A stretch of 64,000 bases of DNA from Conexibacter sp. S30A1 (GTDB taxonomy: Bacteria; Actinomycetota; Thermoleophilia; Solirubrobacterales; Solirubrobacteraceae), in assembly GCF_023330665.1 (NCBI RefSeq), contig NZ_CP097127.1, positions 2,790,001-2,854,000 of the forward strand, in the 5' to 3' direction. Under the pieces are notes generated by a model. That model worked only from the letters and a program-made list of their open reading frames with translations. It was not told the origin of the DNA and ran no database searches. Position numbers and translations under genes: made by a program. Below, piece after piece: positions 1-8,274 of this stretch (position 1 is its first letter; each line of letters opens with the position of its first letter).

Positions 1-1
1 T

Positions 2-286
2 CTGGGGCTATCGGAGATCGAGAAGCCGTCGCTGTTGAGTGGGCGTGGTGGAGTGTGGTTCGCGCTGGGCTCCCATCAACTGCACATTGGTGTCCAAGAA
101 CCGTTCTCACCGGCGCGCAAGGCGCATCCCGCGCTGCGGGTGACACCCGGACGGCTCGACGAGATGGCGGCACGGCTGGTGAGAGCTGGCGCCCCGGTCA
201 GCTGGGATGAGGCCCTCCCCGGATATCGGCGCTTCTACACAGAAGATCCCTGGGGCAACCGGATCGAGCTGCTGAGCGCCAGATAG
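2..286 (+). CDS. VOC/glyoxalase-like protein, 5' truncated by window edge
   Basis: The reading frame is open to the left edge, so only the C-terminal part (about 94 residues) is visible. It reads as the second half of a vicinal-oxygen-chelate domain: a beta-strand LHIGVQEPF, a loop with HPALRV, then the usual ending FYTEDPWGNRIELLS, in which the final E of R-I-E-L is a typical metal ligand of the fold. Families include glyoxalases, dioxygenases and antibiotic-binding proteins; nothing here says which. The TTG at 35 is an internal codon rather than the true start. Confidence 0.7.
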   Translation: MGLSEIEKPSLLSGRGGVWFALGSHQLHIGVQEPFSPARKAHPALRVTPGRLDEMAARLVRAGAPVSWDEALPGYRRFYTEDPWGNRIELLSAR

Positions 287-407
287 GCAGAGCCCTAGGA
301 CGCACCGCGCGACCCCAGGGAGACGACCTGGTTTCGTCCAGCGGCGTGCGCCTCGTCGACGCTAGCCAGCGTAATGCTTTGTGCTGGTTGCGCGGAAGTC
401 GCGTTCG

Positions 408-809
408 CTAGCTGGGTACTGCGATGAGTCGGAGTCCGGGGACCCGATTGAACTCGCGTGCGTTGCCGGTCGCTAGACCCAGTCCGTGAGCCAACGCGGT
501 TGCGGCGATCCAAAGATCGTGCGCGCCGATTACTTCACCTCGTGCGGCGAGCTGCGCCCAGATCTCGGCGTGAACGCGCGCGACCTGCTCGGTGATCTCA
601 AGCGCCCGCATACCGGCGAGGAGATGCTCGACGAAGGCGCTACGGCGCGCGCGCTGTGCGCCGTCGGCGCGGTGTACGGCGTGCAGCAGTTCGCTGACCG
701 TGATCACGCTGATGGCACGGTCTTCGTCGCCGATTGCGGCATCAACCTTGGGGTTCGCGACGCCGCGCTCGAGATCGACCAGCAGCCCGGTGTCGATCAG
801 GACGGCCAC
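408..809 (-). CDS. PIN-domain toxin of a VapBC-type pair
   Basis: 133 residues, the normal size for VapC ribonucleases. The N-terminus VLIDTGLLVDLERG carries the first PIN acidic residue (D6), VSELLHAV carries the conserved Glu near residue 41, and IGAHDLWIAATAL near residue 96 carries the later acidic pair. It starts at GTG 809 and overlaps the antitoxin stop by 13 bp, so the two are translationally coupled and transcribed leftwards. In the family the protein is an Mg-dependent endoribonuclease cutting tRNA or rRNA; the target here is unknown. Confidence 0.85.
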   Translation of the reverse strand: MAVLIDTGLLVDLERGVANPKVDAAIGDEDRAISVITVSELLHAVHRADGAQRARRSAFVEHLLAGMRALEITEQVARVHAEIWAQLAARGEVIGAHDLWIAATALAHGLGLATGNAREFNRVPGLRLIAVPS

Positions 810-1045
810 GGATCCTTGGGCGCCGCTACGGCTTCACGGATGGCTTTGACATCGTCGATGAACCCGGTGTCGGGCGCCGGCGCGGTGGCGATCGACTCGC
901 GGAAGCGAGCTGCTGACATCAGCTTGCCCCTTGGTGGTGAGATCACGGCCACAGACGCGCCGCTGCGTGTGATTTCGATCTCTTCTCCGTCGGCGACTCT
1001 GTTGAGCACGTCGGAGAAGCTCCTTGAGGCGTCGGTGGCGGTCAT
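797..1045 (-). CDS. Antitoxin of the Phd/YefM-VapB type
   Basis: 82 residues from the ATG at 1045. The N-terminal half (TATDASRSFSDVLNRVADGE, then EIEITRSGASVAVISP) is the usual Phd/YefM DNA-binding fold: a helix beginning A-x-x-x-F-S-x-L/V-L-x-R-V followed by a strand with R-x-G. The acidic C-terminal tail would wrap the PIN toxin encoded immediately downstream. A GTG at 1063 is possible, but the ATG has a GAGG 12 nt upstream. A perfect palindrome lies 22 bp upstream, as expected for an autoregulated toxin-antitoxin operon. Confidence 0.8.
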   Translation of the reverse strand: MTATDASRSFSDVLNRVADGEEIEITRSGASVAVISPPRGKLMSAARFRESIATAPAPDTGFIDDVKAIREAVAAPKDPWPS

Positions 1046-1066
1046 CTGGGTCACAAACCTCACGCT

Positions 1067-1082
1067 ATCAGATAAATCTGAT
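1067..1082. promoter_or_regulatory. Palindromic operator of the VapBC operon
   Basis: ATCAGAT-AA-ATCTGAT is a perfect inverted repeat with 7-bp arms and a 2-bp spacer, in an AT-rich island just upstream of the antitoxin start. The position suits binding by the antitoxin dimer; this is inference from placement and symmetry. Confidence 0.6.
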
Positions 1083-1247
1083 GGTGGTGAACTGTGGCTG
1101 CTGCTGCTGCTGCTCTCTGGGCGTAAGGACCTCGACCTCAGCGCCTAAGCAACGTGCAATGCGCGGCGTGCGCGGCCGGGGCGATGGAGGCCATCTTCGC
1201 TACCTCGCTGGAAGCCCTCAGTGGTGGTTGCCGTAGGCTGTGTTTTG

Positions 1248-1652
1248 ATGTCTCTCACGGTCGAGGATCGCAACCGGAGGATGCTCCGAGCGCGTGACGC
1301 GATGGACAGCGGCTTCGCGCAGGCGCTTGACGTGGCGGCCTTGGCTCGGGTCGCGCGTGTCTCGCCCGCGCACTTCAGCCGTCAGTTCCGCGCCACCTTC
1401 GGGGAGACGCCGCACAGATACCTGCAGCGACGGCGGGTGGAGCGGGCGATGGAGCTTTTGCGCGAGACCCGCCGCCCGGTGACCGAGATCTGCTTTGATG
1501 TCGGCTTCAGGAGCCTCGGGACGTTCAGCCGCACCTTCCGGGAAATCGTCGGTGAACCGCCGTCCGCCTACCGCGACCGATTTGCCGGTAACGGCGCGAG
1601 GCTGCGGGTCCCGGCATGCTGGGCGATGACCTGGCTTCGCCCCGTCGGCTGA
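1248..1652 (+). CDS. AraC-family transcriptional regulator (HTH domain only)
   Basis: 134 residues from ATG 1248 (a GTG at 1221 would add nine). Nearly the whole protein is the double helix-turn-helix of AraC/XylS proteins: LDVAALARVARVSPAHFSRQF, then TPHRYLQRRRVERAMELL, then ICFDVGFRSLGTFSRTFR and GEPPSAYR. There is no N-terminal sensor domain, so it resembles the short SoxS/MarA-like members. The VOC gene 53 bp downstream on the same strand is a frequent partner of such regulators and may be its target. Confidence 0.88.
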   Translation: MSLTVEDRNRRMLRARDAMDSGFAQALDVAALARVARVSPAHFSRQFRATFGETPHRYLQRRRVERAMELLRETRRPVTEICFDVGFRSLGTFSRTFREIVGEPPSAYRDRFAGNGARLRVPACWAMTWLRPVG

Positions 1653-1704
1653 TTGAGCAGGTTCGGAGAAGCGTTTCCCGCCCGTGGCGGGTAGCGTGCG
1701 CGCC

Positions 1705-2148
1705 ATGCTCAAGCGAATCACCCACACGTTCATTCACGTCCTGGATCAGGACGAGGCGACCGAGTTTTACGTCGGGAAGCTGGGAATGGTTGTCAACACC
1801 GATGCCGACCTTGGCAACATGCGCTGGCTCACCGTCAGTCCGCCAGGGCAACCAGAGTTCCAGCTGGTTCTGATGCAGCCCGGGCCACCCGCTTATGACG
1901 ACGCCACCGCCGAGGAGATCCGCGCACTCGTCGCCAAGGGCGGAGGCGGCGGCGGTCTGATATTCGAGACCGACGACTGCCGGGGCACATACCAGAAGCT
2001 CCGAGCAGCGGGCGTCGAGTTCACCCAGGAGCCAACCGAGCGCTTCTACGGGATCGACTGCGCGTTGCGCGACCCCTTCGGCAACCCAATCCGGTTCACG
2101 CAACCTCCCGCAGACCCGGTCGTCGTGCCACCAGCGGACAGACTCTGA
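1705..2148 (+). CDS. VOC-family protein (glyoxalase/bleomycin-resistance fold)
   Basis: 147 residues from ATG 1705; a GTG at 1684 is less likely. It starts LKRITHTFIHVLDQDEATEFY, a standard first VOC module, and ends with the second module VEFTQEPTERFYG followed by RDPFGNPIRF. The usual metal residues are H/Q in module 1 and E/H in module 2; here the ending has F-G-N-P-I-R-F without a Glu, so metal-dependent catalysis is not assured. It probably acts with the AraC regulator just upstream. Confidence 0.75.
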   Translation: MLKRITHTFIHVLDQDEATEFYVGKLGMVVNTDADLGNMRWLTVSPPGQPEFQLVLMQPGPPAYDDATAEEIRALVAKGGGGGGLIFETDDCRGTYQKLRAAGVEFTQEPTERFYGIDCALRDPFGNPIRFTQPPADPVVVPPADRL

Positions 2149-2937
2149 GCAAATATGTAACCCAGTCGGCAGCAACCGGGTTCACGACCGGTTCCGCCCG
2201 ACCACACGAGACCCGGCTTTCTGTCTCCTCGGGCACGCAGCCGCTGCCGCAAGGCGCTGGCGGGCCGTCCCGCTCCACTTCGAGGGTGTGCATCTGAACG
2301 TGCGGCAACGATCGGACGTGACCACGCATTCGCCCGACCCGCGTTGCCGACCTGGGCTTGCCGCCACCGCTAAGACCTCACCGGCAAGCCGCGCGCCATC
2401 GGCGAGTCCGATGCCCCGAATCGTCTCCTGCGCGGTGGAGTTGGTGGCGAAGGCGCAACTCCGCGGAGTTGTGCTTGCGTGCACAACTATCGTCCGCCCA
2501 GGAGAGGCGATCCGGTGGCTGCTCGCTGCGCCTCAGGCGTGGCCCGAGTGGTCTCGCATCCAGGAGTCGAACTCGGCTGCGACTGTCCGGGCGTCGTGTA
2601 GACCGGTTGGCTCGTGTGAGGCGAGCCACGCGATCGGTGGTCTGTTACCGCGGGGTCCTGCAGTCGACTTGCGCCTCGGCCGGTGAATCTTCGGGGTCGA
2701 TATGTGCACGACGCGCAGCCGCCAAGCACCCGAGCGCTTTATCTAGACGACGTCGCCGAAGCCGGTTGCGCTCACCTTCCAGAACGGCTGAGGCTCCTCG
2801 ATGGACCGGACGTTGACGGTCGACATGCCGATGCCGCGTCGTTGGCGGGCATGTCAATGACGCCGAGTTGCCCCCAGGTTTCCTGCACTGCGCGCGACGC
2901 GGGCGGGTCTGCGATTGCTCTTCCTGCGGCCAAGAGC
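2149..2937. other. Intergenic stretch without a convincing gene
   Basis: About 790 bp. Every open frame here is short, overlapped by others of equal quality, and lacks recognisable motifs. Just left of the insertion sequence the minus strand reads as fragments in two frames (MLLAAGRAIADPPASRAVQE, then STVNVRSIEEPQPFWKVSAT), which suggests a decayed coding sequence that I cannot name. Confidence 0.4.
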
Positions 2938-2946
2938 ATTTCTATT

Positions 2947-4726
2947 GGGTGCGGCTCGTCTGAGGGACGGTGTGGCGCGGTGGAGTCGGCGCGTAGGAGT
3001 GGTCCGGGGGGGAGCCGGCAGGGGACGCAGAGAGGGCGCCGAAAGGAGGCGTTGTCTATGCAACGTCGACCTTGGAGGTCTCCGTGCTCGCCTCGTTTGG
3101 CGCCCTTGCCGATGCACTTTACGTGTCGGCGGTCGTTCTCCTGCTTGGGCAGAGGGCTGTGCATCACTGTCGCGGTGGGGGGCGGCGATGACCGCGCCGG
3201 CGCGGTCCGGGCTGGGCTTTGATGCCTCGCGCGCGAAGTTCGAGTCGCTGGTGGTTCTGCTGGACGGCGCTGATGCCGGCGCGCTGACGCACGGGCAGCT
3301 GGAGGAGCGTCTGCAGGTCGAGGGCCGTGAGCTGATGCGGCTGCTCTTTCAGGATCATCTGGACCTGCGCGCTGGCCGGGAGCGGCGCGCCGCGAGCGTC
3401 GTTGATGCTGCGGGGGTGAGGCGTGAGCGGGTCGAGGCGGGGCGCGGCCGGGCGCTGGCCAGCGTGTTCGGTGAGTTGTCGGTTTCGCGGCTGGCTTACC
3501 GCGCCGGCGGTTACAGCGATCTGCATCCGGCCGACGCACTGTTGAACCTGCCAGCCGAGCGTCACAGTCACGGGCTGCGGATGCTGGCCGCGGTGGAGTC
3601 CTCCAGAGGCTCGTTCGACGATGCCGCGGCGGCGGTCACGCGCTCGACCGGGCAGGTGCTGGGCAAGCGCCAGGTCGAGGATCTCGCGGCCCGCAGCGCC
3701 GTCGACTTCGACGCGTTCTACGCCCAGCGCGCGGCACAGGCCGTCGGTGAGAACGCGGTCCTGGTGTTGTCGTTCGACGGCAAGGGCGTCGTGATGCGCC
3801 GCGACGCGCTGCGCGAGCAGACCGCAAAAGCGGCAGCCACCGCGCAGAACAAGCTCGGCAGCCGCTTGTCGCGGGGCGAGAAGGCGAACCGCAAGCGGGT
3901 CGCTGAGGTAGGCGCCGTCTACGACGCACAGCCCGTGCCGCGGACTGCCGCCGACGTGATCGCGCTGACCGACAGCGAGCGCGACAGCGCCAGCACCGAG
4001 GCGCCGAAGGCGACCGCCAAGTGGCTGACGGCCAGCATCAACGACGACGCCGCGACGGTCATCGCGGCCGTCTTCGACGAAGCCGAGCGCCGCGACAGCG
4101 ACCACGACCGCACGTGGGTCGTGCTCGTCGATGGCAACAACCACCAGATCCACCGCGCCCGCGCCGAAGCCAAGGCCCGCGGCGCGCCGGTCTCGATCCT
4201 GATCGATTTCATCCATGTCATCGAGTACCTCTGGAAGGCCGCCTGGAGCTTCCACAACGAGGGCGACCCCGCCGCCGAGGCATGGGTTCACAAACACGCC
4301 CGCCAGATCCTCGAAGGCCGCGCGAGGGTCGTCGCGGGAAACATCCGCCGCCAGGCGACCAACGCCGGCCTGGACCCAAAGCAGCGCACCGGCGCCGACA
4401 CCGCCGCCCGCTACCTGACCAACAAGGCGCCATACCTGGACTACCCGACCGCCCTCACCGCCGGATGGCCGATCGCGACCGGCGTCATCGAGGGCGCGTG
4501 TCGCCACTTGGTCAAGGACCGCATGGACATCACCGGCGCCCGCTGGGGGCTCGACGGCGCCGAAGCCATCCTCAAGCTGCGCGCGATCGTCAGCAACAGC
4601 GATTTCAACGCCTATTGGCGCTTCCACCTCGACCAAGAACACCGCCGCGTCCACCAATCACGCTACGCCCACGCCAAAATCCCGCATGCCGCCTGAGAAC
4701 TCACGCCCCTCAGACGAGCCGCACCC
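2947..4726 (+). mobile_element. ISKra4-family insertion sequence, complete
   Basis: Bounded by perfect 20-bp terminal inverted repeats, GGGTGCGGCTCGTCTGAGGG at 2947-2966 and its reverse complement at 4707-4726. A 9-bp direct repeat ATTTCTATT flanks it (2938-2946 and 4727-4735), the expected target duplication. The 1,780-bp unit holds a single transposase gene. Intact ends, duplication and reading frame suggest a fairly recent insertion. The GH3 gene begins 140 bp beyond its right end. Confidence 0.85.
3188..4696 (+). CDS. ISKra4-family transposase
   Basis: 502 residues from ATG 3188; the open frame extends further upstream but lacks family-like sequence there. Recognisable blocks are LSVSRLAYR, a central VLSFDGKGVVMRRDALRE with the first catalytic Asp, a long charged segment, WVVLVDGNNHQIHRARAEAK with the second Asp, IDFIHVIEYLWKAAW, and the C-terminal block GVIEGACRHLVKDRMDITG with the catalytic Glu. 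That D-D-E layout with an IEGAC-x-H-L-V-K-D motif is typical of this family. The gene fills most of the element. Confidence 0.85.
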   Translation: MTAPARSGLGFDASRAKFESLVVLLDGADAGALTHGQLEERLQVEGRELMRLLFQDHLDLRAGRERRAASVVDAAGVRRERVEAGRGRALASVFGELSVSRLAYRAGGYSDLHPADALLNLPAERHSHGLRMLAAVESSRGSFDDAAAAVTRSTGQVLGKRQVEDLAARSAVDFDAFYAQRAAQAVGENAVLVLSFDGKGVVMRRDALREQTAKAAATAQNKLGSRLSRGEKANRKRVAEVGAVYDAQPVPRTAADVIALTDSERDSASTEAPKATAKWLTASINDDAATVIAAVFDEAERRDSDHDRTWVVLVDGNNHQIHRARAEAKARGAPVSILIDFIHVIEYLWKAAWSFHNEGDPAAEAWVHKHARQILEGRARVVAGNIRRQATNAGLDPKQRTGADTAARYLTNKAPYLDYPTALTAGWPIATGVIEGACRHLVKDRMDITGARWGLDGAEAILKLRAIVSNSDFNAYWRFHLDQEHRRVHQSRYAHAKIPHAA

Positions 4727-4866
4727 ATTTCTATTGGCGGGCTTCATCCTTGATGAGCCGGTGGTCAATTCTGGCGGCCACTGGCTCTAGCATGGCCCGA
4801 ACGGGACGTACATCGCAGCGTTCGCCAACGGCAACCCAAACTGCCCAGCCCAAGGACGTTTCGTCA

Positions 4867-6087
4867 GTGTTCAGGATCCCAAGCCTCCGCGAACTGTCAC
4901 CGCATCTGCGCCTGCGCATTCTCGCTGCGACGACGCTGCTTGCCGCGATCCTCGCCGTCGTGCTCATCCCACACAACGCCGCAGCGGCCCACTCGACCGC
5001 GAACCGGCGCGCGGCAGGGCTTGTAAGCACTCAACCGGCGGCGACCGGCTCGCCAGCGCCGACCAGGACCACTCCGGACACGACCAAGGCCGCCGCGGCA
5101 ACGACCAACCTGCCGCTCGCCAGAGCCGTCGGACAGCTGATCATCGCCACGTATGCCGGCGTGGCACCCCCCAAGCGCTTTCTGCGGGCTGTTCGCGCGG
5201 GCAAGATCGGTGCGGTCATTCTCATGGGTGGCAACACCACGGGCGGAGTCGCTGGAACGCGCAAAGCGACGGACGCGTTGCAGCACGCGGCGCGCGCAGG
5301 CGGAAACCCGGGCCTGCTGATCATGACCGACCAGGAAGGCGGGCAGGTCAAACGACTGCCCGGCGCGCCCGACTACCCCGCCTCAGCCATGGGCAACCCA
5401 CATCTTGCCGCACAGCAGGGCCTTGCGACCGCAAAGGTCCTCAAGGCGGCAGGCGTCAACGTCGATCTCGCACCCGTTGCGGACGTGAGCACGATCGACG
5501 GTTTCATGACCCAAGAACAGCGTACGTTTGGCAGTAGCGCGAGCGTCGTGGCCAACGCAGCCTGCTCATTTGCCGAGGCTCTCGCGCGCAGCGGGGTCGC
5601 CTACACGCTCAAGCACTTCCCCGGTCTTGGCGACGCTCAGACAACCACCGACAATGCACCAGTCAGCATCCCGGAGTCCGCCGCCAGCATCTACGCCAAC
5701 GATGCTGCCTACCGCAAGTGCGGACACGGCAAGCTCGCGCTGGTCATGGTCTCAAGCGCGAGCTACCCAAAACTGACAGGCACCGCGCCCGCTGTACTCT
5801 CGCCTCTGCTGTACCGGAAGGTCATCAAACAGGACCACATCAATGCTCCCCTGATCAGCGACAGCTTCGAGTCGGGCGCGATCGAGCACCTGCGAACGCC
5901 AGCGCTCAGGGCGCTCAACGCGGGCCTCGACATGGTCATGTACCCAGGCGACGAGAGCGCCGGCCTGAGCTCCTACTCAAAATTGCTGAATGACGCCGAG
6001 CATGGGTTGCTCAGCAAAGAGCGCGTATACGCTGCCGCTGCTCGGGTGCTGGAGCTCAAGCGAAACCTCGGCGTAGCCAAAAAGTAG
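4867..6087 (+). CDS. Secreted glycoside hydrolase family 3 (NagZ-like) protein
   Basis: GTG 4867 is preferred (AAGGA about 10 nt upstream) because it puts a membrane-entry segment, ILAATTLLAAILAVVLIP, near residues 20-37, followed by a Ala/Thr-rich linker. ATGs at 4753 and 4792 would prepend sequence next to the IS. The catalytic domain (about 85-406) has LIATYAGVAP, ILMGGN, TDQEGGQVKRLPG, VDLAPVADV, KHFPGLGD and LISDSFESGAI, whose Asp is the likely nucleophile. The classic NagZ loop G-H-G-x4-D-S-H is altered to G-L-G-D-A-Q-T-T-T-D, so both usual histidines are missing; such variants occur in actinobacterial homologues. The expected role is beta-N-acetylhexosaminidase-type peptidoglycan or glycan trimming outside the cell. 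Confidence 0.8.
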   Translation: MFRIPSLRELSPHLRLRILAATTLLAAILAVVLIPHNAAAAHSTANRRAAGLVSTQPAATGSPAPTRTTPDTTKAAAATTNLPLARAVGQLIIATYAGVAPPKRFLRAVRAGKIGAVILMGGNTTGGVAGTRKATDALQHAARAGGNPGLLIMTDQEGGQVKRLPGAPDYPASAMGNPHLAAQQGLATAKVLKAAGVNVDLAPVADVSTIDGFMTQEQRTFGSSASVVANAACSFAEALARSGVAYTLKHFPGLGDAQTTTDNAPVSIPESAASIYANDAAYRKCGHGKLALVMVSSASYPKLTGTAPAVLSPLLYRKVIKQDHINAPLISDSFESGAIEHLRTPALRALNAGLDMVMYPGDESAGLSSYSKLLNDAEHGLLSKERVYAAAARVLELKRNLGVAKK

Positions 6088-6462
6088 TCATTTGCCGTTG
6101 GCGGAGCCGCACAGTATGTGCTGTTACCCCCGGATCGTGGAGGGTTGATCTATGCGGATAGCGCCTCGAACCTGGGTGGGCTCATCTGTCGGATATGGCT
6201 GTGACGTCGCCTTTGGCTGTAGTACCCGTAGCAGCACTCTTGGACGACTGAAGCTGGCGGCGCAGGTTGGTGAAGGGCTCCGCGGTATACGTGTTCGACT
6301 CAACGGGTCCGCTGGTCAGCGATGAAACGAGCCACGGTCATCTCGTCGCCTCCCCCGCCCGGAGGACCACGGATCGCTTGAGCACATCACGCTCCATCCG
6401 CTGCGTCGCGGCCTCTCGCGCACGGTCCGCCGCGCGGTCGCTGTTCGCGCCTGCCCGGGCGC
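6088..6462. other. Gene-free interval
   Basis: 375 bp between the GH3 stop and the stop of the convergent aldo/keto reductase. No open frame with family-like residues, no strong hairpin with a T-run and no repeats seen. Confidence 0.4.
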
Positions 6463-7458
6463 TCACCAGGCGTAGTGCTCAGGAGCGGTCTTGTAGCCCG
6501 GGAAGATCTCGTCCAGCCGCGCCAGGGCGCTGTCATCAAGGTGCACGTCGAGGGCTCGGACCGCATCGTCGAGTTGCTGCTGGTTGCGCGGGCCGATGAT
6601 CGGCGCGGTGACGGCGGGCTGGTGCAGCAGCCACGCCAGGGCAACATCACCGGGCTCGTGTCCGAGCTCGGCGGCGAAGTCCTCGTAGGCTTCGATCTGG
6701 CTGCGCTTGGCCTCAAGGGCTTCGGCCGCGCGTCCTTCGAGGCGCCGCTTGCCATCGCGCTGCTTGCGCAGCACGCCGCCGAGCAGCCCGCCTTCGAGCG
6801 GTGACCACGGGATGATCCCGACTCCGTAGTGCTGCGCTGCCGGGATGACCTCGAGCTCGATGTCGCGGGTGTAGAGGTTGTAGAGCGACTGCTCGCTCAC
6901 CAGCCCGGTCAGGTTGCGTTGGCCAGCTGCCGCCTGGGCCTGAGCGATGTGCCATCCGGCGAAGTTGCTCGAGCCGACGTAAAGGATCTTGCCGGCTGTG
7001 ATCGCGACCTCGAGCGCCTGCCATATCTCATCCCACGGGGTGTCGCGGTCGATGTGATGAAACTGGTAGAGATCGATGTAGTCGGTCTGCAGACGCGTGA
7101 GGCTGGCGTCAAGCGCGCGACGGATGTTCAGCGCCGAGAGCTTGCCTTCGTTCGGCCAGTCTACCATGGCGCCGTAGACCTTGGTCGCAAGCACGGTCCG
7201 CTCCCGTCGGCCGCCGCCTTTGGCGAACCAGCGGCCGATGATCGCCTCGGTGTAGCCCCTGCCCTCTCCGAGACCGGAGACCCCGGCCGAGCGCAGCCCG
7301 TAGACGTTGGCCGTGTCAAAGAAGTTGATGCCGTGCTCGTGAGCTGAATCCATGATCGCGTGCGAGTCGGCTTCGCTGGTCAAGGGCCCGAAGTTCATGG
7401 TGCCGAGGCAAAGACGTGAGACCGACAGCCCGGAACGGCCAAGATTGGTGAACTGCAT
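6463..7458 (-). CDS. Aldo/keto reductase
   Basis: 331 residues from ATG 7458, with AAAGGA 10 nt upstream; a longer GTG start (7497) is unlikely. It is a cytosolic NADPH-dependent TIM-barrel oxidoreductase. The catalytic tetrad is visible: D and Y in FFDTANVYG, K in VLATKVYG, H in LYQFHHID. Cofactor-binding blocks IIPWSPLEGGLLGG and APIIGPRNQQQLDDAV follow near the end. The N-terminus LGRSGLSVSRLCLGTMNFGP matches the YajO/Gcy1-like group. No neighbour indicates the substrate. Confidence 0.9.
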   Translation of the reverse strand: MQFTNLGRSGLSVSRLCLGTMNFGPLTSEADSHAIMDSAHEHGINFFDTANVYGLRSAGVSGLGEGRGYTEAIIGRWFAKGGGRRERTVLATKVYGAMVDWPNEGKLSALNIRRALDASLTRLQTDYIDLYQFHHIDRDTPWDEIWQALEVAITAGKILYVGSSNFAGWHIAQAQAAAGQRNLTGLVSEQSLYNLYTRDIELEVIPAAQHYGVGIIPWSPLEGGLLGGVLRKQRDGKRRLEGRAAEALEAKRSQIEAYEDFAAELGHEPGDVALAWLLHQPAVTAPIIGPRNQQQLDDAVRALDVHLDDSALARLDEIFPGYKTAPEHYAW

Positions 7459-7599
7459 CAGAACAGGTCCTTTCTGTTGACGGCGTAGCGCGACCACCTA
7501 CGAGCCTAGTGCAGTCGATCCGCAACACCCCGGATGCTTGACTGCTCCTCGCGGCTGAGTAACGTTGCGGCCGTCAAATCGCGTGTAAAGGGAGCTACC

Positions 7600-8274
7600 T
7601 TGCGGGTCACGGCGGCGCGTCTTGCGGTCGTCTGCCTATTGGTTTCGCTATCGCTGCTAGCAACGGCGGGGGGTCGCGTCGCGCGCCACCGGCCGAAGCC
7701 CGCGCAGGCACTGACCCTGCTCGAGCGGCGCCCGCCCGCGTTCGCGGGGATCGACTGGAGGGCGCAACGCTACCCCGAGCCGTCGCCGCCGCCTCTGCTT
7801 CACCGTCTTCCGCTGCACCCCTTTCCGCGCTACCTGCGGGTTGGGCGCCGGCAGGTGGCTGTCGTCGGTTACTACCTCACCGGGTTCGCGAGCGTGATGC
7901 CGGCAGCGGTGACTGTCTTTGGCGGCGGTCCGGGCCACCACGTGAAGCTGCTCGAGACGCTGATCGACAGCTACGGCATGCGGCAGCCCCGTGACGTGAG
8001 GGTCGCTATGGCAGAGCGGAGGCTGCGCCCCACGCCGAGCAACCCGCTGTTTCTCGGGCCTAGGATCACGGGCGGTGTGGTGGGCCGCTGGTTTGGTGTC
8101 TCCGGCCCGACACTGTGGGTGTGCGTTTCCGCGCTGGCGGGGGGCAAAAGGTCGCTGGTGGACGATCGGGCCTGGTTTTACGCGGTCGCTTACCGGTGGG
8201 CTGGCGCGGGGTTCAGGGAGGTCGCCCAGGTCGCATCCAGGTCGGAGCGCAAGGTGATGTCGCGGTGCGGCTGA
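7600..8274 (+). CDS. Exported protein of unknown function
   Basis: A TTG at 7600 preceded by AGGGAG gives 224 residues beginning RVTAARLAVVCLLVSLSLLA, a clear signal peptide or anchor. The remainder is basic and proline-rich (PEPSPPPLLHRLPLHPFPRY) followed by a compact domain with RQVAVVGYYLTGFASVMPAA and GRWFGVSGPTLWVCVSALAG. I do not recognise a family. Its stop overlaps the next gene by 10 bp and both encode similar-sized exported proteins, so they are probably a co-translated pair with a joint envelope role. Confidence 0.65.
   Translation: MRVTAARLAVVCLLVSLSLLATAGGRVARHRPKPAQALTLLERRPPAFAGIDWRAQRYPEPSPPPLLHRLPLHPFPRYLRVGRRQVAVVGYYLTGFASVMPAAVTVFGGGPGHHVKLLETLIDSYGMRQPRDVRVAMAERRLRPTPSNPLFLGPRITGGVVGRWFGVSGPTLWVCVSALAGGKRSLVDDRAWFYAVAYRWAGAGFREVAQVASRSERKVMSRCG

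Noticed and set aside
1097-1115. Short CTG trinucleotide run
   Set aside because: Only about six units; likely chance in GC-rich DNA.
3164-4657. Long minus-strand ORF opposite the ISKra4 transposase
   Set aside because: Val/Gly/Ala-biased antisense shadow of a high-GC gene without motifs.
4021-6087. A 688-codon ORF starting inside the ISKra4 transposase
   Set aside because: Its first 244 codons lie out of frame in the transposase and are Arg/Pro-rich noise; only the part after 4753-4867 matches GH3.
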